From positions 1-64,000 of the forward strand of contig NZ_JBBWUA010000010.1 in the NCBI RefSeq assembly GCF_038181555.1: a DNA stretch of 64,000 nt, given 5' to 3'. The translations under genes were made by a program, and so were the position numbers. Under the pieces are notes generated by a model. It made no database searches. It worked only from the letters and a program-made list of their open reading frames with translations, and was not told where the DNA came from. Position 1 is the first letter of the stretch; each line of letters opens with the position of its first letter. Below are positions 17,494-26,127 of this stretch, piece after piece. The DNA comes from Desulfitobacterium sp038181555 (GTDB taxonomy: Bacteria > Bacillota > Desulfitobacteriia > Desulfitobacteriales > Desulfitobacteriaceae).

Positions 17494-19014
17494 ATGAGTA
17501 ATGACAAGTCGGTGCAAATTTCAGAGAGCCTTGAGGAGATTGAATGTCAGATACGCAGTAAATTTGGGAATAGTGCCGATCTGACTTTTCGTGAGTTCGG
17601 TTTAGGTCCCACTAATCAGGGCCTACTGGTCTTTATCGCGGGACTTGCCGGACATGAATATATTAGCATGTCGATACTTAAGCCCCTCATGGAGTTTGCA
17701 TCTCTTCGAGCAGGTGATATTCCCCTCCAATCGCTCCTGGATGTGCTCCATAGGCAGGTATTGAGCAATAGCCAAATCGTAATGGTAAATACCTATGCTG
17801 AGGTGACTAAAGGGCTGTTGGTAGGGAAGACGGCCCTCTTCCTGGAACAGGCTGAGTCTGCCTTACTACTGGATACATTCGGCGGTAAGACGCGCAGTGT
17901 TGATCAACCAGAAACGGAGGTTACCGTACGCGGTCCACGGGAAGGCTTCATCGAGAACCTTGGTACAAATACCTCCTTACTGCGCAGGAAAATAAGTGAT
18001 GAAAATTTACGTATTGAGTCCATGGTTTTAGGACAACGAACGAATACACAGATCAATCTAGCTTACATAGAGGGTTTGGCGAATCCCAAGCTTGTTGTGG
18101 AATTAAAAAACCGCCTTAAGTCCATTGATATTGATGCAATATTGGAAAGTGGTTATATCGAGCAATTGATCGAGGATACTCCCCAGTCCATCTTCCCGAC
18201 TGTGGGCTCTACCGAGAAACCGGATAAGCTGGCGGCCAAACTTTTGGAAGGGCGGGTGGGGGTATTAGTGGATGGGACACCCTTTGTCTTGACGGTGCCC
18301 TATCTTTTTGTGGAGGCCTTCCAGAACCCTGAGGATTATTATGCCCGTCCCTATTACACCTCGATCATTCGTTTGATTCGCTCCCTGTGTTTTTACTTCT
18401 CAACGATGCTCCCAGCCTTTTATGTAGCGATCCAATCCTTTCATCAGGAGATGCTACCCACGAGCTTATTGATTAACATGAGCGCCGGGCGCGAGGGGAT
18501 CCCTTTCCCGGTCATTGTCGAAGCCTTATTGATGGGCCTTATGTATGAGATCCTTCGGGAGGCTGGGGTGAGGATGCCTCGCACTGTGGGTCAGGCAGTC
18601 AGTATTGTGGGGGCCTTGGTTCTTGGTGAGGCTGCAGTTCAGGCCGGTATTGTTAGCCAGGCCATGGTCATCGTCGTGTCCCTAACAGCTATTTCTGGTT
18701 TTTTGATTCCGCCACTCACTAGTTCCATGTCACTTTTGCGTCTGTATTTTTTAATTGCTACCGGATTTTTAGGCATGTTCGGTTGGTTGATCTCTATATT
18801 AGCGCTCTTTATTCATATGGCGAATATTCGTTCCTTTGGGGTTATTTATCTGTCTCCCCTTATACCATCCAATGTCGGTGATTTAAAGGACAGTATGGTG
18901 CGATTACCACTCTGGTCAATGATCTCCCGTCCATCATTATTGGGGGGCACTAGGCGACAAGGTAAAAAAGGTATGATGCAGAGATTAGCAAAGTTAAAAG
19001 GAAATAAAAATTAA
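17494..19014 (+). CDS. GerAA-type germinant-receptor A subunit
   Basis: A 506-residue GerA-family protein: a hydrophilic N-terminal domain (residues 1-280, with GPREGFIENLGTNTSLLRRKI near 150) followed by about five membrane helices and a short basic tail. PYYTSIIRLIR near residue 290 and EALLMGLMYEILREAGVRMP near residue 345 are family features. It is required for germinant signalling with the B and C subunits. GAGGAAATAGCT precedes the ATG, with coupling to the gene upstream. Confidence 0.93.
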   Translation: MSNDKSVQISESLEEIECQIRSKFGNSADLTFREFGLGPTNQGLLVFIAGLAGHEYISMSILKPLMEFASLRAGDIPLQSLLDVLHRQVLSNSQIVMVNTYAEVTKGLLVGKTALFLEQAESALLLDTFGGKTRSVDQPETEVTVRGPREGFIENLGTNTSLLRRKISDENLRIESMVLGQRTNTQINLAYIEGLANPKLVVELKNRLKSIDIDAILESGYIEQLIEDTPQSIFPTVGSTEKPDKLAAKLLEGRVGVLVDGTPFVLTVPYLFVEAFQNPEDYYARPYYTSIIRLIRSLCFYFSTMLPAFYVAIQSFHQEMLPTSLLINMSAGREGIPFPVIVEALLMGLMYEILREAGVRMPRTVGQAVSIVGALVLGEAAVQAGIVSQAMVIVVSLTAISGFLIPPLTSSMSLLRLYFLIATGFLGMFGWLISILALFIHMANIRSFGVIYLSPLIPSNVGDLKDSMVRLPLWSMISRPSLLGGTRRQGKKGMMQRLAKLKGNKN

Positions 19015-19035
19015 AGACTTTAGGGAGTTAAGAAT

Positions 19036-20190
19036 ATGGACATTTCAAGCCTGAAAAGATGGTTAAGCTTGATTTCTTGCGTGCTTTCTTTGCTTCTTCT
19101 CACGGGATGCTGGAGTCACCGGGAGCTCAATGCAATGGGGATTGTTAGTGGGGTAGGTGTGGACCTAACCGAGAATGGTCAGATCCAGCTGACGGCTCAG
19201 GTTATCACTCCAACAGGCGCCAAAGCCAAGGGTCAAGAAGGAGGAAAGGAATCAGTCCGCGTGCTGACCAGTGTAGGGGATACTTTCTTTGATGCTCTTC
19301 GCGGTTTTATGAATAAATCCGGAGATAGGCTTTTCTATCCCCATACTCAGGTCATCGTCTTTGGCGAGGATATGGCCAGAGCAGGCCTTGGCCCCGTATT
19401 GGATTTTATGCAGCGAGATCCGGAAATTCGTATGTTGACTTGGCTTTTAGTGGCGGAGGGAAAGGCTGAGGATGTCATTCGGGGCAAATCAAGGGAGGAT
19501 AGCATTTCGGCCATGCATATGAGCCGTTTAGTTGATGATTATAAGTCGGCTTCCCAGAGCATTCCTGTAAATCTATTGGATTTTATAAATATGATCTATG
19601 TGGATGGCTATGAGCCTACTCTAGGTAAGGTCAAATACTATGAGGAAAAGGGAGAACCGACTTTTAATGTGGAAGGGGGCGCCGTCTTTAAAGGAGATAA
19701 GCTCATCGGTTGGTTGGATGGGAAGGAGGCCCGCAGCTATCTTTGGGCTATGGATCAAGTCAAAGGGGGTATTATCACTTATATCCCAGATGAAAATAGC
19801 CTCGAAGATAGGATATCTTTTGAGATTATCCGAACCAAGGCTAAGGTGAAACCCATTCTGGAGGAGGATGGAACCTTGCGTGTAGTGGTGGAAGTAGAGG
19901 CGCAATGCAACCTTGGGGAGCTCATGAATCATGGAGAAATAAAATCGACGGATGAATTCCAGAAATTAGAGCAGATTTTAACTCAATGTATAATCAATGA
20001 AACCAAAGTCATTGTCGATAAATCCCAAAAGGAATTTAAATCAGATATCTTAGCCTTTGGTCTGGCAGTTAAACGTAATTATCCTCTGTATTGGAACGAG
20101 CATAAGACGGAATGGGACACTATTTTTCCTGAGCTCGACGTAGAAATTCTCGCCCACGCCCAAATCAACTCCCGTGGTTCTATACGTTAG
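19036..20190 (+). CDS. Ger(x)C-family germinant-receptor lipoprotein
   Basis: A 384-residue lipoprotein C subunit. The signal peptide ends in the lipobox LLTGC (Cys near residue 25) followed by WSHRELN, the family's conserved mature start. Further family features are VGVDLTENGQIQLTAQV and the C-terminal region with YPLYW. AGGGAG lies upstream of the ATG. It completes the germinant receptor. The frame of the following actin-like gene overlaps its 3' end only if an unlikely early start is used. Confidence 0.94.
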   Translation: MDISSLKRWLSLISCVLSLLLLTGCWSHRELNAMGIVSGVGVDLTENGQIQLTAQVITPTGAKAKGQEGGKESVRVLTSVGDTFFDALRGFMNKSGDRLFYPHTQVIVFGEDMARAGLGPVLDFMQRDPEIRMLTWLLVAEGKAEDVIRGKSREDSISAMHMSRLVDDYKSASQSIPVNLLDFINMIYVDGYEPTLGKVKYYEEKGEPTFNVEGGAVFKGDKLIGWLDGKEARSYLWAMDQVKGGIITYIPDENSLEDRISFEIIRTKAKVKPILEEDGTLRVVVEVEAQCNLGELMNHGEIKSTDEFQKLEQILTQCIINETKVIVDKSQKEFKSDILAFGLAVKRNYPLYWNEHKTEWDTIFPELDVEILAHAQINSRGSIR

Positions 20191-20221
20191 GAACATAGAG
20201 ATAGGGGATGGACTCCAAGTA

Positions 20222-20238
20222 AATTGTGGTATACAATT
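20222..20238. promoter_or_regulatory. Inverted repeat before actin-like gene
   Basis: AATTGT, GGTAT, ACAATT: exact 6-bp arms, 52 bases before the GTG start. It is a candidate operator or centromere-like site; nothing repeated in tandem is seen. Confidence 0.35.
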
Positions 20239-20290
20239 GAAAATAGTAGATATATCAAGGAAAACTAAGAATTTGCAAGGAGGAACACCT

Positions 20291-21400
20291 GTGTTTGAAA
20301 ATGATATTCTTGTAGCCGGGGGGGATCCTGGATTTGGCGCCATTAAGTTGGACGCAGGGGACACCAAAGTATTATTTCCCGCGGTCATCTGTAAAGGCAA
20401 TGAAAGAATCTTTTCGACTTTAGGCAATGTGAATGTGGGCAGAGGATCCGATGAAGAAATGCAGATTGCCTCCTTGGATGTCATAGTCACCAATCATTCC
20501 ACTGGAGTATCCCGCCATTATTTCATGGGGAGCTTGGCCGAAAGCCTAAATCCCAATGAAGCGCATTATTGTTGGGATGAAGATAAATCCACAGATGAAG
20601 AGGCTACTGCTTTGTTGGTGGTGGCTTTAGCTATCGCTCAGAAACAGCCCAAGGCCAATATTTATTTGGGAACAGGGGTTCCGGTGAAGTATTACGCAGC
20701 CTTGAGGGATAAATATGAAGCAGAGCTTAAAGGAACCTGGTCGGTTGCTTTTCGATCCGGTCCTTTTAAAGGTCAGACTCGCCAGATGACCATTATTCGC
20801 TCTCGTGTTCTTCCCCAAAGCTATGGTGTTTTCATCAAAGAAACTCTCAATGAATATGGAATCCCTATTAGTCCCAAGCTTTTTAATGGTTATGTAGTCG
20901 TCATCGACCCCGGCTTTAGAACCACCGATGTGGCCACCTTCTATGACGGATTGATGCTAGACCCACCCAATTCCTTTAGCCTTGAAAAGGGCTTAAAATG
21001 GGCCTATACAGGCGTCGCCGAGAAATTAAAGGAAATGACCGCAAATCATGAAAACCCTATCGAAACTGATGATAAAGAATTAGATAAAATTTTCCGAGTC
21101 AATAAGGGTATGTATCCTTGGAATACCGGTGCCATTAATCTTAATCCTGTCATGGATGAGATGCTCAAGCAGTTGGGTACGGATATTTCTCGGGAGATCA
21201 AAAAATCTCTGAAGCCGATGATGGGCAAGATCCATACGGTCCTAGTAGCCGGCAAGGTGGGGGAAATGATTTTTGATCATTTACAATTTGAGAATAAGGT
21301 ACTGATTGATAATCCTCAGTTTGGCAATGCCACGGGCTTTAGAATTATGGCCGCCAATCTGGTCAATAACCTGACGAAAAAGGTCAATGAGAATCCATGA
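20291..21400 (+). CDS. ParM/StbA-family actin-like ATPase
   Basis: A 369-residue actin-fold protein. The phosphate-1 loop reads VAGGDPGFGAIKLD near the N terminus, the phosphate-2 loop VVVIDPGFRTTDVATF near residue 205, and the adenosine-loop region TVLVAGKVGEMIF near residue 315. These are the motifs of ParM-type filament-forming ATPases that push or position DNA. The start is GTG at 20291, seven bases after AAGGAGG; a longer frame starting at 20174 inside gerC lacks a Shine-Dalgarno. It overlaps the next gene by four bases (ATGA), as parM overlaps parR in plasmids. It lies here in what looks like chromosome, downstream of a germinant receptor. Its cargo is unknown. Confidence 0.88.
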   Translation: MFENDILVAGGDPGFGAIKLDAGDTKVLFPAVICKGNERIFSTLGNVNVGRGSDEEMQIASLDVIVTNHSTGVSRHYFMGSLAESLNPNEAHYCWDEDKSTDEEATALLVVALAIAQKQPKANIYLGTGVPVKYYAALRDKYEAELKGTWSVAFRSGPFKGQTRQMTIIRSRVLPQSYGVFIKETLNEYGIPISPKLFNGYVVVIDPGFRTTDVATFYDGLMLDPPNSFSLEKGLKWAYTGVAEKLKEMTANHENPIETDDKELDKIFRVNKGMYPWNTGAINLNPVMDEMLKQLGTDISREIKKSLKPMMGKIHTVLVAGKVGEMIFDHLQFENKVLIDNPQFGNATGFRIMAANLVNNLTKKVNENP

Positions 21401-22074
21401 GTAAACTCATCTCCTTAACCCTTGATTTGGGGAGAGAGGAAAAAGATGAAGGCCTGTGGGAACTTCTAAGAGGGCTTTCCGAAGAGCAGAGGGTAGATGT
21501 TATTAAAACAGCCCTAGATATGTACATGGCGACATTTGTTCAAAAGAGTAAAACTCAAAACAGTTGGTCTCTAGAGGATTTATTTGTGGCCACCACTTTA
21601 GGAGCTGCTCCGGAATCCTCTCCAGAATCATCCCTAGAGTCCTCTCTAGTGTTTTCACCAGAGTTTTCACCAGAGTCTTCTCTAAAAAGCAAGGCAGCAA
21701 CCGGCGAGAACGCAGTTGAGCGTCAAGCAAGTGAAAAAGCTGAATCCGTGAGCCCCTTGAGTCAGCTTTTTGAACTTATTGGGGAGGAAAATGATCAGGA
21801 CGTGCTTGAGTTCTTTCGTACTCCATCTGGGGCCACTTCTACTCAGCCTTCCGATAGCGGAGAAGTAAGCTCCCCAGATGATGAGGAAGCTCAGGTTAGG
21901 AAATCAGAAATGGCGACGGTAGATAAGGTGAAAGACTCCATGGTTGCATTTGCTACTCCTAGAGATGATCAAGGTAATAACAATAAGGGATTGGATTATA
22001 TTCTTAATCAGGTGATTGGGAGAGAAGAAGATCCAGAGGTCCTCAGCTTTTTTAGAGGTCAAGCGCCTTCTTAA
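21397..22074 (+). CDS. Putative ParR-like adaptor with duplicated C-terminal motif
   Basis: A 225-residue acidic protein of no family I can name firmly. Residues 1-48 (SLTLDLGREE, then GLWELLRGLSEEQRVDVIKTAL) have the strand-helix-helix pattern of a ribbon-helix-helix DNA-binding domain. Residues 70-120 are a low-complexity Ser/Glu/Pro linker with repeated PESS units. A 20-residue motif of pattern IGxExDxxVLxFFR occurs twice, at 122-141 and 201-220, separated by a disordered spacer. Position and overlap with the actin-like gene suggest a ParR-type adaptor whose motifs bind the filament; this is inference. It could also be an unrelated partner. Confidence 0.6.
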   Translation: MSKLISLTLDLGREEKDEGLWELLRGLSEEQRVDVIKTALDMYMATFVQKSKTQNSWSLEDLFVATTLGAAPESSPESSLESSLVFSPEFSPESSLKSKAATGENAVERQASEKAESVSPLSQLFELIGEENDQDVLEFFRTPSGATSTQPSDSGEVSSPDDEEAQVRKSEMATVDKVKDSMVAFATPRDDQGNNNKGLDYILNQVIGREEDPEVLSFFRGQAPS

Positions 22075-22126
22075 CTTGCGAAATCTTAGCTGAGTGGCAA
22101 CAAATTTATTCGTGAAAAGTTCTCTC

Positions 22127-22159
22127 TTGACGATAGGGATATCTATACTCTATAGTATA
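22127..22159 (+). promoter_or_regulatory. Promoter with embedded inverted repeat
   Basis: TTGACG, 18 bases, TATAGT (22127-22156). TATACT, CTAT, AGTATA (22144-22159) is an inverted repeat overlapping the -10, a plausible repressor site. Confidence 0.55.
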
Positions 22160-22204
22160 TATTAAGAAGAAAATAAAGAGAGTGGATATTGAGGAGAGAC
22201 CATA

Positions 22205-22576
22205 GTGGAAGACGACCCGTTACCTGCGCCTACTATAAATTACTGTGCTATTTTAGAGAGAATGGAACAACGCAAGTTGAAGAAGTGCGTTGCTATTATC
22301 GTCTGCATATTTTTAGGCTTAGCCTTATTGCTGTGCCCCTCCGTGGTTTTCGAAGAATCACACTCTGGAATGTGGATTTTAAAATTAAATACGAGCATTA
22401 ATCAGGCGCCAAGAGCTTTTTTCTTCGGCGCCTTAGCTGTTTTACCTCAAGAGGTTATTTTGGATAATGTACCCTTATCACCTATGTTGCAGATTGATCG
22501 CGGAGCAATTGAAGGACTTGCCCAAAATCTGAAATACTGGTTAGTCATGGTTTGGTTTGGGTCTACTTATGTCTAA
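22205..22576 (+). CDS. Small membrane protein, unknown
   Basis: A 123-residue protein I do not recognise. One clear membrane helix lies at about residues 27-45 and a weaker hydrophobic stretch is at the C terminus (WLVMVWFG). Between them is a probable extracytoplasmic segment. GTG at 22205 has GAGGAGAG seven bases upstream; an ATG at 22262 is a possible alternative. It has its own promoter and is followed closely by the CNNM-type gene, with which it may be transcribed. Confidence 0.55.
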   Translation: MEDDPLPAPTINYCAILERMEQRKLKKCVAIIVCIFLGLALLLCPSVVFEESHSGMWILKLNTSINQAPRAFFFGALAVLPQEVILDNVPLSPMLQIDRGAIEGLAQNLKYWLVMVWFGSTYV

Positions 22577-22616
22577 GTGATTAGAGAAATGTATAGAATA
22601 AAAGGAGGAGAATCTA

Positions 22617-23972
22617 ATCGACAGTATATTTTGGAGCATTGCAAAAGTGGTTGCAGCTTTGTTCCTAGTCGCTTTAAATGCATTCTTTGTGGCAGCTGAA
22701 TTTTCTTTGGTCAAAGTGAGGAAAACCCGACTTGCCGAGCTCTCCGAAACAGGGTCGAAGAAGGCTTCGGCTGCTCTTGAAGTAACTTCTCAGCTGGATG
22801 CCTATCTTTCGGCAAGCCAGCTAGGTATAACTTTGGCATCCTTAGGGCTGGGCTGGTTAGGAGAACCGGCCATTGCGACCTTGCTAGCGCCGCTCTTTGC
22901 CAACCTAGTGGAGTGGGATGGAGTTCTAACTCACACTGTTTCGGTGGTTATTGCTTTTCTCTTGATTACGTTCTTGCATATTGTTTTAGGGGAGTTAGTT
23001 CCTAAATCCATTGCCATTCAAAGAGCAGAAGACACGGCATTGTGGACCGCTGGCCCCCTAAAGACTTTCTACAAGTTCTTTTACCCAGTGATTCGTTCTC
23101 TTAATGGACTTGCCAATATGATTCTTAGGCGCTGGGGTATATCTCCTGCCAATGAATCGGACCTTGCTCATACTGAGGAAGAACTACGGATGCTTGTGGA
23201 TGCCAGTCAACGTCATGGAATTTTGGATACGATGGAAGGAAAACTTTTGGATAATGTCTTCGAGTTTTCGGACCGTGTGGTCAGTGAGGTTATGGTTCCT
23301 CGACAAGATATGGTGTGCCTCTACATCCAAGATTCTTTGGAGGAAGTCATGGAAACAGTAAAGACATCGGGGCACACGCGCTACCCCCTATGTGATGATG
23401 ATAAGGATAATGTTATCGGTTTAGTTCATATGCTGGATTTGCTTTGTCTCCCTGAAGAACCGGCAACGAAGAATATTGTTAACTTGAAGCGAGATATACT
23501 CATTGTGCCGGAAGGAATGCCGATTTCGCATTTAGTACAAAAAATGCGCGCCCAGAGAACCCATCTTGCAGTAGTAGTCGACGAGTTCGGGGGTACTGCC
23601 GGAATGGTGACCATCGAGGACCTTATCGAGGAATTGGTGGGAGAGATCTATGATGAATTTGAGAGTAAAGATCAAGCGGATATCATCAAGAGTTCAGAGG
23701 GAGAATATCTAATTAACGGGCGGGTCTTGCTTGATGAGCTCGTTGATTTACTGGGAATTGAATTTGAAGATGAGACCGTCTCTACCTTAGGTGGTTTTGT
23801 TTTCAATCGCTTAGGTCGTAAACCGGTCAAAGGCGACCGGATTGATTTTCAGAACTATAGCTTTTCGGTAATTGAAGTCGTTGGTTTTAGAATTACCCGG
23901 GTGAAAGTGACTAGCAAGCCTGCTGAGAACTCTTTGCCTGCACCTGTAGATACACTAGAGGATATGGCATAA
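22617..23972 (+). CDS. CNNM/CorC-type membrane protein (hemolysin family)
   Basis: A 451-residue protein with an N-terminal DUF21/CNNM membrane domain (three or four helices, residues 10-160), a CBS pair (residues 210-340) and a C-terminal CorC_HlyC domain. Family members act in Mg or Co homeostasis. The normal family N terminus aligns with the frame beginning IDSIFWSIAKV at 22617, whose codon is ATC, eight bases after a perfect AAAGGAGGAG. The next standard start is GTG at 22647, 38 bases from that site, which would cut the first helix. I annotate 22617 as the start; see findings. Confidence 0.85.
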   Translation: MDSIFWSIAKVVAALFLVALNAFFVAAEFSLVKVRKTRLAELSETGSKKASAALEVTSQLDAYLSASQLGITLASLGLGWLGEPAIATLLAPLFANLVEWDGVLTHTVSVVIAFLLITFLHIVLGELVPKSIAIQRAEDTALWTAGPLKTFYKFFYPVIRSLNGLANMILRRWGISPANESDLAHTEEELRMLVDASQRHGILDTMEGKLLDNVFEFSDRVVSEVMVPRQDMVCLYIQDSLEEVMETVKTSGHTRYPLCDDDKDNVIGLVHMLDLLCLPEEPATKNIVNLKRDILIVPEGMPISHLVQKMRAQRTHLAVVVDEFGGTAGMVTIEDLIEELVGEIYDEFESKDQADIIKSSEGEYLINGRVLLDELVDLLGIEFEDETVSTLGGFVFNRLGRKPVKGDRIDFQNYSFSVIEVVGFRITRVKVTSKPAENSLPAPVDTLEDMA

Positions 23973-24024
23973 TAAGCGCTTAACCTAGCCTGTAATGCTG
24001 ACATAATTGAAAGGGGATGTTTTG

Positions 24025-24882
24025 ATGAGTGGATTCGGAAATCAGTTGAAAACTGTTCTTCTGATGAGTTTATTAACTGTACTTGTGATTTTAGCCGGAG
24101 GTGCACTAGGTGGCCGGGGCGGTATGCAAATGGCTTTCTTATTTGCCCTGGTTATGAATTTTGGTAGCTATTGGTTTAGCGACAAGATGGCTCTAGCTAT
24201 GACTAAAGCTGTTCCGCTTAGCCGTGAACAAAGCCCAGAGCTCTACGACATGGTGGAAAATCTTGCTGATAATGCCGGACTACCCATGCCAAGGCTCTAT
24301 ATGACTCCTTCACCACAGCCCAATGCCTTTGCTACGGGAAGGAATCCTAATCACGCGGCCATTGCCGTGACCCAAGGCTTGATGCAAATCCTGAATCGTG
24401 AAGAGCTGGAAGGTGTATTAGCCCATGAAATGGCTCATATCAAGAATCGGGATATCCTCATCAGCACCCTTGCGGCAGTCTTAGCCGGTGTATTGACTAT
24501 GCTTGCCAATTGGGCTCAGTGGGCATTGATGTTTGGAGGCCTAGGTGGGGATGATGACGAGGGCGGTTCTAGTCTGGCGGCCCTGCCAATGATTATTCTG
24601 GGGCCAATCGCTGCCATGCTGGTTCAAATGGGGATTTCCCGTTCTCGAGAGTATCTTGCTGATTCTACCGGTTCGGAGATTGCCGGTAACTCATATGGCT
24701 TAGCTAATGCTCTGCAAAAGCTGGAACGGAGCGCGCAAGCCATTCCCATGAATGTTAACCCTTCAGCAAGTCATATGTTTATTGTTAACCCTTTGAAGGC
24801 CAAGCGAGTGGCGAATTTATTTAGTACGCACCCACCGATCGAAGAGCGGGTAAAACGTCTCTATGATATGGAACGCAGGTAA
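24025..24882 (+). CDS. htpX: HtpX-family membrane zinc metalloprotease (M48)
   Basis: A 285-residue M48B protease for quality control of membrane proteins. Two N-terminal helices precede the catalytic HEMAH (His134, Glu135, His138); the third zinc ligand Glu is expected in SREYLADSTG near residue 215. Two further hydrophobic stretches flank a GGDDDEGG loop. ATG at 24025 has AAAGGGG upstream; TTG at 24007 overlaps this site and is rejected. Confidence 0.94.
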   Translation: MSGFGNQLKTVLLMSLLTVLVILAGGALGGRGGMQMAFLFALVMNFGSYWFSDKMALAMTKAVPLSREQSPELYDMVENLADNAGLPMPRLYMTPSPQPNAFATGRNPNHAAIAVTQGLMQILNREELEGVLAHEMAHIKNRDILISTLAAVLAGVLTMLANWAQWALMFGGLGGDDDEGGSSLAALPMIILGPIAAMLVQMGISRSREYLADSTGSEIAGNSYGLANALQKLERSAQAIPMNVNPSASHMFIVNPLKAKRVANLFSTHPPIEERVKRLYDMERR

Positions 24883-24894
24883 CCTAATGCAAAG

Positions 24895-24928
24895 AGGGCC
24901 GAGGCTGCATCACAACAGCCTCGGCCCT
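24895..24928. terminator. Convergent terminator-like hairpin
   Basis: AGGGCCGAGGCTG, eight-base loop, CAGCCTCGGCCCT: perfect 13-bp GC-rich stem between htpX and the UxaA large gene. Only a loose T-rich tail follows. Confidence 0.75.
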
Positions 24929-24965
24929 ACTGTTTATTCTTATCATACATCCGCGCCGCTCAGTT

Positions 24966-26123
24966 TTAAAAGGTTGCGCCGATGCGATAAATCCCGAATT
25001 CTTGATGCCCTAAACTTTCGGACTTGGTCAGTTTCCCGTTGGCGACTTCGATAATCTCCTCAAAGATACGTTGTCCAGCTTGCTCGATAGTTTCCTCACC
25101 GGAAATTATGGCGGAAAGATCAAGATCTATATTATCCTCCATATTTTTAAAGGTCTGTCCATTGCCAGTGACTTTAATGACCGGGGCAATGGGTGTACCT
25201 GTAGGTGTGCCACGTCCTGTGGTGAAGACTATGATCTGGACACCTCCTGCCAGCATTCCCGTATTAGACTCGACGTCTTGCCCGGGTGTATCCATAACAT
25301 AAAGGCCTTTTCCTTGAGGAGCTTCGCCATAGGACAAAATATCTTGGATGGTGGAGTGGCCTGCTTTATAGATACAGCCTAAGGATTTTTCCTCGATGGA
25401 GCTTATTCCTCCAGCAATATTTCCAGGAGTGGGCTGGCTGCCTCTCAAATCGACATGTTGCTGTTTTGCTCGATCCTCTGTTGCTTTGACAATCTCCATG
25501 AGTTTTTTGGCAACCTCGGGTGATTTGGCACGTTTAGCAAGAACATGCTCTGCACCGATAAATTCAGTAGTTTCGGAAAGCATGGCAGTCCCACCGGCTT
25601 TCACGAGAAGATCGGAGGCAGTTCCTGCTGCAGGATTTGAGGCTAAACCGGATGTGAAGTCTGACCCCCCACATTCTACGCCTAAAGAAAGCTCGGTTAT
25701 CGAGGCCTCTACGGGCTTGATTAAAGAAATCTGGCGAGCCATTTGGCTAGCAATTTGTACACCCAAAGCAGTAGTTTTAAGAGTGCCGCCATTTTCTTGA
25801 ATGACAATGGCTTGTACAGGCTTCCCTGATGTGGAAATTTCAGCGGCCGTTTCTTGGATGGGAATTCCCTCGCAGCCTAAGCCCACAACGAGCACTGCCG
25901 CCACATTGGGGTTTTTTCCGATCCCGATCAATGTACGCAGGGTTTGCTCGTAATCTGTACCTACCTGACAGCATCCGTGTTGATTAGGAACGGCAACAGC
26001 CCCAGGAACTTGGGCAGCTATATTAAAGGCCACGGTGGTTGCACACACTGAAGTGGGAAGGATGAGCAGGTGGTTGCGGATTCCCAATTGTCCATCTGGA
26101 CGACGATAGCCTAAGATGTTCAT
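24966..26123 (-). CDS. UxaA-family dehydratase, large component
   Basis: A 385-residue protein matching the large (catalytic) domain of altronate/galactarate dehydratases (UxaA/GarD). Motifs: GYRRPDGQLGIRNHLLI at the N terminus, NQHGCCQ near residue 48, GLGCEGIP near 83, and LGVECGGSDFTSG near 150. Cys residues in the GCCQ, GCEG and ECGGSD blocks are the expected metal ligands. The SAF domain is encoded separately by the preceding gene, four bases away. Substrate unknown: altronate, galactarate or sulfolactate-type (SuyAB) acids are possible. Confidence 0.85.
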   Translation of the reverse strand: MNILGYRRPDGQLGIRNHLLILPTSVCATTVAFNIAAQVPGAVAVPNQHGCCQVGTDYEQTLRTLIGIGKNPNVAAVLVVGLGCEGIPIQETAAEISTSGKPVQAIVIQENGGTLKTTALGVQIASQMARQISLIKPVEASITELSLGVECGGSDFTSGLASNPAAGTASDLLVKAGGTAMLSETTEFIGAEHVLAKRAKSPEVAKKLMEIVKATEDRAKQQHVDLRGSQPTPGNIAGGISSIEEKSLGCIYKAGHSTIQDILSYGEAPQGKGLYVMDTPGQDVESNTGMLAGGVQIIVFTTGRGTPTGTPIAPVIKVTGNGQTFKNMEDNIDLDLSAIISGEETIEQAGQRIFEEIIEVANGKLTKSESLGHQEFGIYRIGATF

Positions 26124-26127
26124 GTTT

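Noticed and set aside
20190..20290. parC-type centromere iterons upstream of the actin-like gene
   Set aside because: Only one inverted repeat is visible; no tandem iterons were found by eye.
22189..22401. Alternative frame over the small membrane protein gene
   Set aside because: Composition and ribosome site favour the frame starting at 22205.
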